A stretch of 33,148 bases of DNA, from contig JAQGOF010000037.1 in the NCBI GenBank assembly GCA_028293745.1, positions 1 through 33,148 of the forward strand. Reading direction: 5' to 3'. Below are positions 23,085-31,509 of this stretch, in pieces. This DNA comes from Gammaproteobacteria bacterium (GTDB lineage Bacteria > Pseudomonadota > Gammaproteobacteria > Steroidobacterales > Steroidobacteraceae). Position 1 is the first letter of the stretch. The number at the start of each line of letters is the position of its first letter. Below the pieces are notes generated by a model. It had not been told where the DNA came from and ran no database searches. It worked only from the letters and a program-made list of their open reading frames with translations. A program made the position numbers and the translations under genes.

Positions 23085-25435
23085 GCCCGCACGTCACAGG
23101 TGCCCGTGCGACGGCGCATTTTCGCGGGCTGGCTGCCTTAGGCCGGGCCTCGCTGGTTGGACTCGGCGGCCTGCTCGGTACTCCGTTGCCTGTCTTTGCT
23201 CAGACGTCAGTTGAGCCGGCTGAGCTCTCCGAGGTCGTCGTTACGGCCCAGAAACGCACCGAGCGAATTCAGGACATCCCGATCTCCGTAACGGCGATTT
23301 CCGGCGATGACATGGATCGGATCGGCGCCCGCGACTTCAAGGATGTTCTGCTGTCGGTCCCGGGCGTTTCATACTCAGGCGGCGAGCCGGGTCAGAGCCG
23401 CTATTCCATTCGAGGCGTCAGTACAGCCGCTTCCAGCCCAACCGTCGGTGTATACCTCAATGACATATCGCTGATTACCATCAGCACCAATTTCACTGGA
23501 GCGGCAGACCCGTTGCTCGTGGATCTGGAACGCGTCGAGGTGCTGAAGGGACCTCAGGGAACCCTGTATGGCGGCAGCGCAATGGGTGGCGCTATCAAAT
23601 ATGTGACCCGTGAGCCGAAATCGGATCGCTTTGCCATCACCGCCGAGGGCGGAGTCGCTTCGGTGTCACATGGAGGGATTTCCTACAACGTCGAATCCTT
23701 CGTTAACGTTCCCTTGATCACTGACCGCCTGGCGATTCGCGTCGGTGGCGCTTATCAACTCGACGCCGGATATGTCGACAACGTTGCAGGCGGGTTGGTG
23801 CAGGTTTATAGCCGGAGCGCAACACAGCCGCCGGCGGCGTTCGAGCCGGTGACTTATCCAAACGTAGGTACGTATGCCCGCGAGAACTGGAACGAGCGCA
23901 GCACTACGCTCGCGCGTGCATCTGTGAAATGGACGCCCACCGACTCGCTTACCGTGTCGCCGGTTGCGACCATTCAACGGAGCGACAAGGCCAATCCGAA
24001 TGACTTTTTCACCAATCTGCCCAAGTTCGAAAATTCCGTGCGCTTCGCCGAGCCCACGCGCGATAATCTGGAGGTCTACAGCCTCAATGCCGCACAGCAG
24101 TCTGCATGGGCGAATTTTGTCTCCCTGACAGGCTACTTCAGCCGCAGCGTTGAATGGGATCGCGACTACTCGCTGTTCATCGCGGGACTCGTGCCGCCAC
24201 TGCTGCCCACTAATTCGTACAACCGCTCGGATACCAAGAGCCGCTCTTTCACGCAGGAGTTTCGCGTCGAGTCCCCTGATGCCCAGGCAGCTCTCAAGTG
24301 GACGCTTGGCGTGTTCTACTCACATCAGCGCGACGACTTGTACCAGATTGTGAATACGGTGGGCGCCGGCGGCTTCTTCATGACGGGCACGGATGTGACG
24401 TACCTGGGTGATCAACTGACCTACACGTCGCAGAAGGCCGTGTTCGGCAATCTCAGCTATCGGCTCACAGAGCAGTTGGAATTGAGTGTCGGGTTGCGAT
24501 GGTTCGATATCAAACAGCGCGTGGACGGCAGCTTCGACGGAGTATTCAACGGTGGTCACAGTCAAGTCGATGCCAAGCGCAGCACCGACGTGGGCTTCAC
24601 GCCAAAATACGCCCTGAGCTATACTCCGTTTGTCGATCACCTGATCTATGGGAGCGCCAGCAAGGGATTCCGCCAGGGCGGTCCAAATCGCTTCAACACC
24701 GACAGTCCATTGTGCGCACCGGACTTCGAGCGGCTCGGCATCAGTCGCGCGCCTGACAGCTATAAACCCGATAGCCTTTGGACCTACGAGCTCGGAACGA
24801 AGAACGAATTCGGCGCGCGCCGCTCCATACTGAACGCAGCGGTGTTTTACACTGACTGGAAGAAGATCCAGCAGCAGGTGAATCTCAACTCCTGCGGCTT
24901 CCAATTCGTGGGGAATGTGGGAGCCGCCACCATCAAGGGTGTCGAGCTGTCAGCGCAATCCATGGTGGGCGCGGGCGTCTCGCTGGGCGGCAATGTGTCG
25001 TACACGGCCACGCGAATCACGGAATCCGCACCGGGTGTTTCCGCCCAGGTAGGGCAGCAAGTGCTGGATACGCCGAAATGGACCGGAAGCGTCTTTGGTG
25101 ACTATCACTTATTGAATGTGGGGGCGTGGAGCGGCGATTTTCGGGCTGAGCTTCTGTTCCATGGGGCGAATTTGCGTGCCTTCGACTCATTCCAGAGCGT
25201 AACTTATCCCGACGCCTCACATGGGTTGGTTCCTGACGCGACACAGATTCAGTCGTCGTATCACGTAGTCAATACCAACTTCAACTTCGAGAATGGCGCG
25301 ATGCAATACCGTCTGTATGTCGATAACGTTACCAACGCCGCGCCATTGATCGATTTCCGGCGTGCTTCGGGAGTATCGAGCGCAACCACGATTCGTCCGC
25401 GCACGGTAGGTGTGAGCGTCCGCGCGAGCTTCTGA
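23081..25435 (+). CDS. TonB-dependent outer-membrane receptor
   Basis: A 784-residue receptor that imports a scarce ligand with TonB energy. A signal peptide ends near VFAQ, followed by a TonB box-like SEVVVTAQKR. The plug domain has IPISVTAISGDDMDRIGARD, LLSVPGVSYSG, SIRGVSTAASSPTVGVYLND and VEVLKGPQGTLYGGSAMGGA. The 22-strand barrel ends with RPRTVGVSVRASF, with the terminal Phe expected for BAM assembly. There is no extra N-terminal signalling domain, so it is not a FecA-type transducer. ATG 23081 follows GGAGAAG and overlaps the previous stop; the open frame extends upstream, but only within the previous gene. The plant-of-operon with a PQQ enzyme makes a metal chelate, PQQ, or the enzyme substrate possible ligands (inference). 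Confidence 0.94.
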   Translation: MSPHVTGARATAHFRGLAALGRASLVGLGGLLGTPLPVFAQTSVEPAELSEVVVTAQKRTERIQDIPISVTAISGDDMDRIGARDFKDVLLSVPGVSYSGGEPGQSRYSIRGVSTAASSPTVGVYLNDISLITISTNFTGAADPLLVDLERVEVLKGPQGTLYGGSAMGGAIKYVTREPKSDRFAITAEGGVASVSHGGISYNVESFVNVPLITDRLAIRVGGAYQLDAGYVDNVAGGLVQVYSRSATQPPAAFEPVTYPNVGTYARENWNERSTTLARASVKWTPTDSLTVSPVATIQRSDKANPNDFFTNLPKFENSVRFAEPTRDNLEVYSLNAAQQSAWANFVSLTGYFSRSVEWDRDYSLFIAGLVPPLLPTNSYNRSDTKSRSFTQEFRVESPDAQAALKWTLGVFYSHQRDDLYQIVNTVGAGGFFMTGTDVTYLGDQLTYTSQKAVFGNLSYRLTEQLELSVGLRWFDIKQRVDGSFDGVFNGGHSQVDAKRSTDVGFTPKYALSYTPFVDHLIYGSASKGFRQGGPNRFNTDSPLCAPDFERLGISRAPDSYKPDSLWTYELGTKNEFGARRSILNAAVFYTDWKKIQQQVNLNSCGFQFVGNVGAATIKGVELSAQSMVGAGVSLGGNVSYTATRITESAPGVSAQVGQQVLDTPKWTGSVFGDYHLLNVGAWSGDFRAELLFHGANLRAFDSFQSVTYPDASHGLVPDATQIQSSYHVVNTNFNFENGAMQYRLYVDNVTNAAPLIDFRRASGVSSATTIRPRTVGVSVRASF

Positions 25436-25436
25436 C

Positions 25437-27584
25437 ATGCGTAAGATGAACAGGCTGTTACGACGAGTGGCATCAAGCGTTATTGCAATGGTATCCGGCC
25501 TCGCGGCTGCGAGCGCCATAGCCGGAGCGGCCGATACTGCAAGCGATGCTTCCGATTGGCCGTTGTACGGCAGGACATATCAGGAAGCACGCTTCACTCC
25601 GCTAAAGCAGATTGATGTGGCCAACGCAGGAAGGTTGGGCCTGGCCTGGGAATTCAACGACTTCGTGGTACGTGGACGCACTCACCGCGGTAACGAGGCA
25701 TCGCCGATTGTCGCCGACGGCGTGATGTATTTCTCGGGACCCTGGAGTGTGGTGTATGCCCTCGATGCGAGGGTCGGTACGCTGCTCTGGAAGTACGATC
25801 CGCAGGTAGATGGGAATTGGGCGCGGCGAGCTTGTTGCGACGTCGTCAATCGCGGCGTGGCGCTATGGAAGGGGCACGTCTACGTTGCAACCCTTGATGG
25901 TTATCTCGTCTGTATCGATGCTAAGAGCGGCAAACTTGTCTGGAAAGTGGACACGTTTATCGACCGGAAGACCATGAACTACGCCAGCACGGGCGCACCC
26001 CGGGTCGCCGGTGAGAATATCGTTATCGGCAACTCCGGCGCGGAGCTGGCGGCTCGTGGCTATGTTTCTGCATACGATTCGGCGTCGGGCAAGCTCACGT
26101 GGCGCTTCTTCATCGTCCCCGGCGATCCAGCCAAGGGGCCCGACGAGTCGCCAGATGTGACGGTGGCTCGCAAGACGTGGAGCAAGGAGTCGCGGTGGGA
26201 CCTGGGTGGCGGGGGTACTGCGTGGGATTCCATGGTCTACGACCCCGCGCTCAAATTGCTGTACGTGGGAACAGGAAATGGCATGCCTCATCCTGTTTGG
26301 ACGCGTAGCCCAGGCGGCGGCGACAACCTGTTCCTGTCCTCCATCGTCGCACTCGATGCGACCAGTGGTCGTATGCGCTGGTATTATCAGACGACCCCGG
26401 GAGACAGTTGGGATTTCACCGCTACACAGAACATGATACTGGCCGACATCGAGGTCGACGGCCATACGCGCCATGTACTGATGCAAGCTCCGAAGAACGG
26501 ATTCTTCTATGTACTCGACCGAACGAATGGCAAGTTGCTGTCAGCAAATGCTTATACGCACGTAACCTGGGCACGGAATGTCGACCTGACCACGGGACGG
26601 CCGTTGTTGACGTCGCAGGCTGACTATTCCAGGGAAAAAAAGGAGATATGGCCGAGCCAGGCCGGCGGCCACAACTGGATGCCCATGTCTTACAGCGAGA
26701 CGAGTCATCTCGTGTTCATCCCGACGCTCAATGCCGGAATGAACTTCGGAATGCTGCCCGGCAAAGATGTGCACTTTCGTGTTGGCGCCAACAATGAAGG
26801 CGATGATGTGGGCTGGGCGAGGCCTGCCGGCGACGGCGGCATTCCGTGGGCTCCGCCGAATCCCGGCGAGAGTGGGCCGCCGTTTCAGTCCGTTCTCGAG
26901 GCTTGGGATCCCAGACGCGGCAAAGTAGTATGGCAGACACCGCCGCAGCCGTTTTGGGCCGGCGGGGTACTCTCCACGGCATCGGGTTTGGTCTTTCAGG
27001 GGGCGGCTGATGGAGTCTTCTCAGCATATGATGCAAGCAAAGGCACCCGGGTCGCACAGCTCGAGACCGGCACCGGCATCATCGCTGCGCCGATCTCCTA
27101 TCAGATGGACGGCACGCAGTACGTGGCGGTTCTCGCAGGTTTCGGGGGTGCCATGAATCAAATCGGTTATCCGCCGGGCTCGGCTGCGCTGAAGTATCAA
27201 AACCGCGAGCGAGTGCTCGTGTTCAAACTCGACGGCGGGGCAGTAAGCCTGCCGCCCAACCGGCAATCCGAGTTGCAACCTCTACCGGCCCCGATCTCGA
27301 CCGACCCAAAGGTTCTCCAGCATGGGATAAGCTTGATCGCCCGCTGCGCGGGCTGTCACGGATTCCGTGGTATCCCCAATGGTTATCCTGATCTGTGGAA
27401 CCTGTCTCCCTCGACCCATGCTGCGTTCCAATCGATCGTATTGGACGGCGCGCTTTCTTACGCAGGGATGCCCTCGTTCAAGGACGCGTTGACTCCTGAT
27501 GATGTGAAGGCCATTCAGGCGTTTATCATTTCCGATGAAATCAACATTCGTAAGGCAGGCAAAGGAAAATCGGATGCCCAGTGA
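25437..27584 (+). CDS. PQQ-dependent quinohemoprotein alcohol dehydrogenase (calcium-type site)
   Basis: A 715-residue type II quinohemoprotein alcohol dehydrogenase: a signal peptide (cleavage near AGAADTA), a PQQ propeller and a C-terminal cytochrome c with CAGCH at residues 637-641 and a likely Met ligand in AGMPSF. The adjacent cysteines Cys133-Cys134 (RACCDVVNRG) that form the usual disulfide ring are present. Metal-site residues are Glu203 (GAELAARG), Asn281 (GTGNGMP) and catalytic Asp326, with Thr328 two residues on (WDFTAT), as in calcium enzymes such as the Comamonas one. It is paralogous to the enzyme at 10204 but differs at these key positions. It starts one base after the TonB receptor stop, with ATG 25446 as an alternative start. 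The downstream amidohydrolase overlaps it by 11 bases. Confidence 0.94.
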   Translation: MRKMNRLLRRVASSVIAMVSGLAAASAIAGAADTASDASDWPLYGRTYQEARFTPLKQIDVANAGRLGLAWEFNDFVVRGRTHRGNEASPIVADGVMYFSGPWSVVYALDARVGTLLWKYDPQVDGNWARRACCDVVNRGVALWKGHVYVATLDGYLVCIDAKSGKLVWKVDTFIDRKTMNYASTGAPRVAGENIVIGNSGAELAARGYVSAYDSASGKLTWRFFIVPGDPAKGPDESPDVTVARKTWSKESRWDLGGGGTAWDSMVYDPALKLLYVGTGNGMPHPVWTRSPGGGDNLFLSSIVALDATSGRMRWYYQTTPGDSWDFTATQNMILADIEVDGHTRHVLMQAPKNGFFYVLDRTNGKLLSANAYTHVTWARNVDLTTGRPLLTSQADYSREKKEIWPSQAGGHNWMPMSYSETSHLVFIPTLNAGMNFGMLPGKDVHFRVGANNEGDDVGWARPAGDGGIPWAPPNPGESGPPFQSVLEAWDPRRGKVVWQTPPQPFWAGGVLSTASGLVFQGAADGVFSAYDASKGTRVAQLETGTGIIAAPISYQMDGTQYVAVLAGFGGAMNQIGYPPGSAALKYQNRERVLVFKLDGGAVSLPPNRQSELQPLPAPISTDPKVLQHGISLIARCAGCHGFRGIPNGYPDLWNLSPSTHAAFQSIVLDGALSYAGMPSFKDALTPDDVKAIQAFIISDEINIRKAGKGKSDAQ

Positions 27585-28953
27585 GTGCTTCGTAAAGGAA
27601 ATCAGTTGCAAAACCCGCTCGGGCTTGATGCGCTCGATTGCCGTGGTAGTGGCAGCAACGGCCTCGGTGTCAGTTGGGGCTGAGGGTGCAGCCCAGCCCT
27701 CTTCGGTCATCGCGATCCACTGCGGACACCTGCTCGATCCGATCAATGGGAAATTGCTTGGCGCCACCACTGTCCTGGTCGAAGACGACCGCATCCGGGA
27801 GGTGTCCGGAGCGTCCACTGCGCCGCCTGGGGCCAGGCAGATCGATCTTTCGGGACAAACCTGTCTGCCTGGGCTGATTGACAGTCACACTCACGTGACC
27901 ATGCAATTCTCGCGAGCAAGTTACTCCGATGTTTTTCACTGGAATGTGGCGGACTACGCCATTCGTTCCACGGTATTCGCACGAAGAACCCTGTTAGCGG
28001 GTTTCACGACGGTCAGAAATCTGGGCGATAACGCCAATGAGTCCGTCGCCTTGCGCAACGCAATCAACTCGGGAGTGGTGGTGGGTCCGCGGATATTCAC
28101 GGCCGGACGGGCCATTGGTTCGACGGGCGGACACGCAGATCCTACAAATGGCTATCGAGATGACCTCGCGGGTGATCCAGGTGCGAAGACGGGCATCATA
28201 AATGGTGTGGAAGATGCCGTGAAGGCTGTCCGTCAGCATTACAAGCAAAACGACGATGTTATAAAGATAATGCCGTCTGGTGGTGTCATGGACGAGGGTA
28301 TGAGCGGAGAGAATCCGCAAATGACTCTCGATGAAATCAAATCCGTGGTTGAAACGGCGCACGATTACGGATTCGTCGTGGCAGCCCATGCGCATGGCGC
28401 GGAGGCAATCCGGCGTGCGGTCCTGGGCGGTGTGGACTCCATTGAGCACGGAACCTACATGAATGCCGAGGACATGAAGCTCATGATCGAGCACGGCACC
28501 TGGTACGTTCCCACGATTATCGCGGGTGACTATGTGATGCGGCAGGCGAAGATCCCTGGCTACTATCCGCCGCAGGTGGCAGCAAAGGCTCTTGCGGTGG
28601 GGCCCCTCATCCAGGCAACCGCCGGGCGAGCCTATAAGGCGCATGTGAAGATTGCCTTCGGTACGGATGCTGGCGTCTATCCTCATGGCGAGAATGCGCA
28701 TGAGTTCGAGCTGATGGTCGAAGCGGGTATGCCGCAGATGTTTGTACTTCAGGCAGCGACGATCAACGCAGCCCAATTGCTGAGGCACGACAGGGATCTC
28801 GGTAGTGTGACGGTTGGTAAGTTTGCGGACGTCGTCGCTGTCGATGGAGATCCGCTGACGGACATCAGTGTCATGAAGCACGTGAGCTTTGTGATGAAGG
28901 CGGGAGTTGTCTACAAGCTCAATTCGGCTCCAACGGACGCCGTGATCCGTTAG
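27574..28953 (+). CDS. Exported metal-dependent amidohydrolase (imidazolonepropionase/Xaa-Pro dipeptidase-like)
   Basis: This 459-residue protein of the amidohydrolase superfamily would hydrolyse an amide or related bond with a mono- or dinuclear metal centre. Metal ligands are His105 and His107 (DSHTHV), the probable carbamylated Lys231 (IKIMPSGGV), His272 (VAAHAHG), His292 (DSIEHGT) and Asp365 (FGTDAGVYPHG), all in normal order. The C-terminus has the composite-domain motif VGKFADVVAVDGDPLTDI. Hydrophobic residues after RSGLMRSIAVVVAATASV suggest a signal peptide; ATG 27628 is an alternative start that would give a cleaner one. ATG 27574 follows AAAGGA and overlaps the PQQ gene by 11 bases. 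Relatives include prolidase-like and ochratoxin-hydrolysing enzymes, so the substrate is open. It ends the operon and converges on batE. Confidence 0.9.
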   Translation: MPSECFVKEISCKTRSGLMRSIAVVVAATASVSVGAEGAAQPSSVIAIHCGHLLDPINGKLLGATTVLVEDDRIREVSGASTAPPGARQIDLSGQTCLPGLIDSHTHVTMQFSRASYSDVFHWNVADYAIRSTVFARRTLLAGFTTVRNLGDNANESVALRNAINSGVVVGPRIFTAGRAIGSTGGHADPTNGYRDDLAGDPGAKTGIINGVEDAVKAVRQHYKQNDDVIKIMPSGGVMDEGMSGENPQMTLDEIKSVVETAHDYGFVVAAHAHGAEAIRRAVLGGVDSIEHGTYMNAEDMKLMIEHGTWYVPTIIAGDYVMRQAKIPGYYPPQVAAKALAVGPLIQATAGRAYKAHVKIAFGTDAGVYPHGENAHEFELMVEAGMPQMFVLQAATINAAQLLRHDRDLGSVTVGKFADVVAVDGDPLTDISVMKHVSFVMKAGVVYKLNSAPTDAVIR

Positions 28954-28992
28954 CTGTATGCTGTAGAATGCGTTGCGGGCCGATATTTGTAA

Positions 28993-29670
28993 TCAGGGGG
29001 GCGGGGGTTCGCTAAGTTGCGGCACGACGGTGCCGAGATTTGCACGAGCGACCCAGCCTGAGAGGCCGCCGCGAGTGCGGATGAGTATGAAATCCTCGTG
29101 TTCCGCTGTAATCGTGACAGTCTCCGCTTCCCGCAATACAAATGCCGTGTCGCCCATTGGCACTGGGGAGACGCGCGCCGGCGTCTGGTTGATGAGGACC
29201 ACCGCCTCGTGCATTCGCGGCCACAGCAGCATCGCGTTGGACACGGTCAGAGCAATCAGTGCGACGCCGAGCAGGACACCGCCGGCCCGTAACCATTGAA
29301 ATCGCGGCGCAAGCTTTCTCGCCAGCAGTCCCACTCCGACAAGGGCAATTCCCAGGACGCCGATCCAAGCCGCTAAGGTGGGATTTGCGGCTTGGGCAAT
29401 TCGCGCAAAACGGGTGCGCGGCTCCGTGGCCACATGTGCGGAGGCACGGACGTACTCCAGATTTGCATTGATGTCCGCGTCATCGGGCGCCAGCAGCGAG
29501 GCGCGCTCATAGTTGAGCACTGCCAATCCCGGCTTTCCGGCCCGCGCGTATGAGTTAGCCAAGTTGTAAAGGCCATCTGCCGAGTACCGCGGCTGCCATG
29601 GCTGCGCGAGCGTCTGCCCGCACCAAAGCGCGAGACCTACGATCAGCATCGCTATCGTTGGCGCGCGCAT
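28993..29670 (-). CDS. batE: BatE-like protein (TPR plus SH3-like domain)
   Basis: This 225-residue protein has a signal peptide (APTIAMLIVGLALWCGQTLA). A TPR unit follows (LYNLANSYARAGKPGLAVLNYERASLLAPD), then two membrane helices (AWIGVLGIALVGVGLLA and LLGVALIALTVSNAMLL). A C-terminal SH3-type beta domain, PMGDTAFVLREAETVTITAE, contains the usual GLSGWVARANLG end. This is the BatE arrangement in Bat (Bacteroides aerotolerance-like) operons, thought to act in the cell envelope in stress resistance. The ATG follows directly on the batD stop (TAAATG), with GGGAG just before. It is the last gene of the minus-strand operon and converges with the amidohydrolase gene across 39 bases. Confidence 0.8.
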   Translation of the reverse strand: MRAPTIAMLIVGLALWCGQTLAQPWQPRYSADGLYNLANSYARAGKPGLAVLNYERASLLAPDDADINANLEYVRASAHVATEPRTRFARIAQAANPTLAAWIGVLGIALVGVGLLARKLAPRFQWLRAGGVLLGVALIALTVSNAMLLWPRMHEAVVLINQTPARVSPVPMGDTAFVLREAETVTITAEHEDFILIRTRGGLSGWVARANLGTVVPQLSEPPPP

Positions 29671-31509
29671 TTACTCCCTCTCGCCTGTGAGCTGGCCGCG
29701 AATCAGCCTGAGCCAATGCTGAAAATCCGTGCTCCCGGGCTCGTAATCCGAATACTTCGCCTCGTCGGCGAGCGCGCAAAGCCTTTCGATGTCCTCGCCT
29801 GCCGGGCCCAGCCGTGCCTTCAGCTCTGCTACAGTGATTTGATCGGGAGACATCTGCCACCGCACGGCGAACGTGTGCAGGAGTGCTGTTCGCGCGACTT
29901 CGAAGAATGAGGAAGAATCACCGGATTGCGCTGCCGCGTCCAACTGTGCGAGCGCACGCTCGGCTGATTTCGAGGTGGCGCGCGCGGGGTTGGGGCGCAC
30001 AGCGAACCAACTCCCCGCCAGAATCAAGGCAAGTGTTGCCGGAACAGCCAGAAACAGTGCCTGGAAATAGAGCGGTCGCATCTCGCTCACCGAGCTTTGC
30101 GGCCGCGGGTGGTCGGGGCGCAAGCCCCGGGCGGATTGATTCGTGGGGGCGCCGTTCAGGCTCTGGGCCGCGGCCAGCGCACTAAGTGAGCTATCGGCCA
30201 GCGAGGCGGCGATCATCACTTTGACTGGCTGTGTGTGCGCACGCTCGTAATGTTGCGTGTTGGGATTGAAATAACTGAACTCGAGTCCGGGAATCGTTTG
30301 CTCGCCGGGAAGCGCTGCGATCAGCGGTTGTTCGAACACTTTCTCACCCTTGTATCCGACCGCGTCACTCGGAGTAAAGGAGGATTTCGCCGGGTAGGTT
30401 TTCCAACGATCGAGACGATCGAACATCGTTGAATCGACGCGATCGAAGTTCCCGACACCGCTGATATGCAGGCGAAGAGTGAGCGGATCCCCCGCCGCTA
30501 CGCGGGCGGGCGAAATGTCGCTCGATACCTGGAAGTCGCCGACGGCTCCACTGAAGTCCTTGGGTTGCCCCTGCGTGGGCAGCGGCAAGACCTTCAGAGC
30601 GGATGAGGGGCTCGCGATCGTGATGTCTTTTGGAACGATTCCGTTGTACATACTCTGCAAGAACGGCCAACCCATCCGGGCCGCGATCGCGATATCCTCG
30701 GCCGAGTGTGTGTTGATTTTCACGCTGAGCGGCGTTTCCACCGACAAAGAAAAATCGCCTGGCTTCACCGCAGCGAGCACGCTGTGCCAGGTCATGACCG
30801 CGAAGGGGCTGCCTTCGATGACCTGGTCGCTGCGCTTGGGTTGTTTTGAGAGATTGTTGAGCGTGAAGTCAGTGCCACTGAGCGTGGGCAGGCCATTCAT
30901 TGACGTGACGATTCCCGGGCGTATGCCCACTTCGATGTCCACCGGCACGCTTTCGCCCACATATACGGCGCGTGTCGGAATGACCAGTTGGACGAAAGCC
31001 GCGCCGCCGGCTTTCAGCTGAATGCCTTTCGGGATCGGAGCAGGCGAGACCTTCAGCGGTTGGGGGAATTGGTTGTGACTGTGCAAGGCGTAAGGATTGG
31101 GTTCATCGCCGCTGACAACCTCGAGTCCGAGAGAACGCGATGTCGGCGTGAGTCCGGGAATGCTGAACAGACCCGTGAATTGTGGGGTGACACGGATCAG
31201 GATGTACGTCGAAGGGATCGATTTGCCGCTGACGAACTCGAGTCCCTGTGATCGTCCTAGTAACTCGAATGTCAGTCCGGGCACGGTCGGTAACGGGACG
31301 TTTTTCAGGTAACCGTCCAAGCTCGTTACCCGGATCATCGCCGAATCCCCCAGCCTGATGCGCGGAGGTTCCATGGTTTCATAGGCCAGCGCCGCGTCTG
31401 CCATCCCGTCCGCCATCGCCATCGCGTTCGCGATCGCGATCGCGATCGGAGCAATAAGGCCCAGGATTGCGACAATCACCTTGCTCCAGTGTATAGGGCG
31501 GGTTCGCAT
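29671..31509 (-). CDS. batD: BatD-like protein
   Basis: This 612-residue exported, membrane-anchored protein of the BatD family lies between the VWA/TPR gene and batE. An N-terminal hydrophobic signal (VIVAILGLIAPIAIAIANAM) is followed by several beta-rich domains, with PPRIRLGDSAMIRVTSLDG, VYVGESVPVDIEVGIRPG and VAAGDPLTLRLHISGVGNFD. The sequence YKGEKVFEQPLIAALPGEQT and a C-terminal transmembrane helix (FQALFLAVPATLALILAGSW) precede a helical cytoplasmic tail. These are the expected BatD features. ATG 31509 overlaps the previous stop (TGATG); GTG 31512 and TTG 31515 are in-frame alternatives. The signal region is encoded partly by a CGCGAT hexamer repeated in tandem (31430-31447), giving the alternating Ile-Ala run. 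Confidence 0.85.
   Translation of the reverse strand: MRTRPIHWSKVIVAILGLIAPIAIAIANAMAMADGMADAALAYETMEPPRIRLGDSAMIRVTSLDGYLKNVPLPTVPGLTFELLGRSQGLEFVSGKSIPSTYILIRVTPQFTGLFSIPGLTPTSRSLGLEVVSGDEPNPYALHSHNQFPQPLKVSPAPIPKGIQLKAGGAAFVQLVIPTRAVYVGESVPVDIEVGIRPGIVTSMNGLPTLSGTDFTLNNLSKQPKRSDQVIEGSPFAVMTWHSVLAAVKPGDFSLSVETPLSVKINTHSAEDIAIAARMGWPFLQSMYNGIVPKDITIASPSSALKVLPLPTQGQPKDFSGAVGDFQVSSDISPARVAAGDPLTLRLHISGVGNFDRVDSTMFDRLDRWKTYPAKSSFTPSDAVGYKGEKVFEQPLIAALPGEQTIPGLEFSYFNPNTQHYERAHTQPVKVMIAASLADSSLSALAAAQSLNGAPTNQSARGLRPDHPRPQSSVSEMRPLYFQALFLAVPATLALILAGSWFAVRPNPARATSKSAERALAQLDAAAQSGDSSSFFEVARTALLHTFAVRWQMSPDQITVAELKARLGPAGEDIERLCALADEAKYSDYEPGSTDFQHWLRLIRGQLTGERE

Noticed and set aside
31430..31447. 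A regulatory palindrome array (repeated CGCGAT/GCGATCGC)
   Set aside because: It lies inside the batD signal-peptide codons and is explained by the alternating Ile-Ala run.
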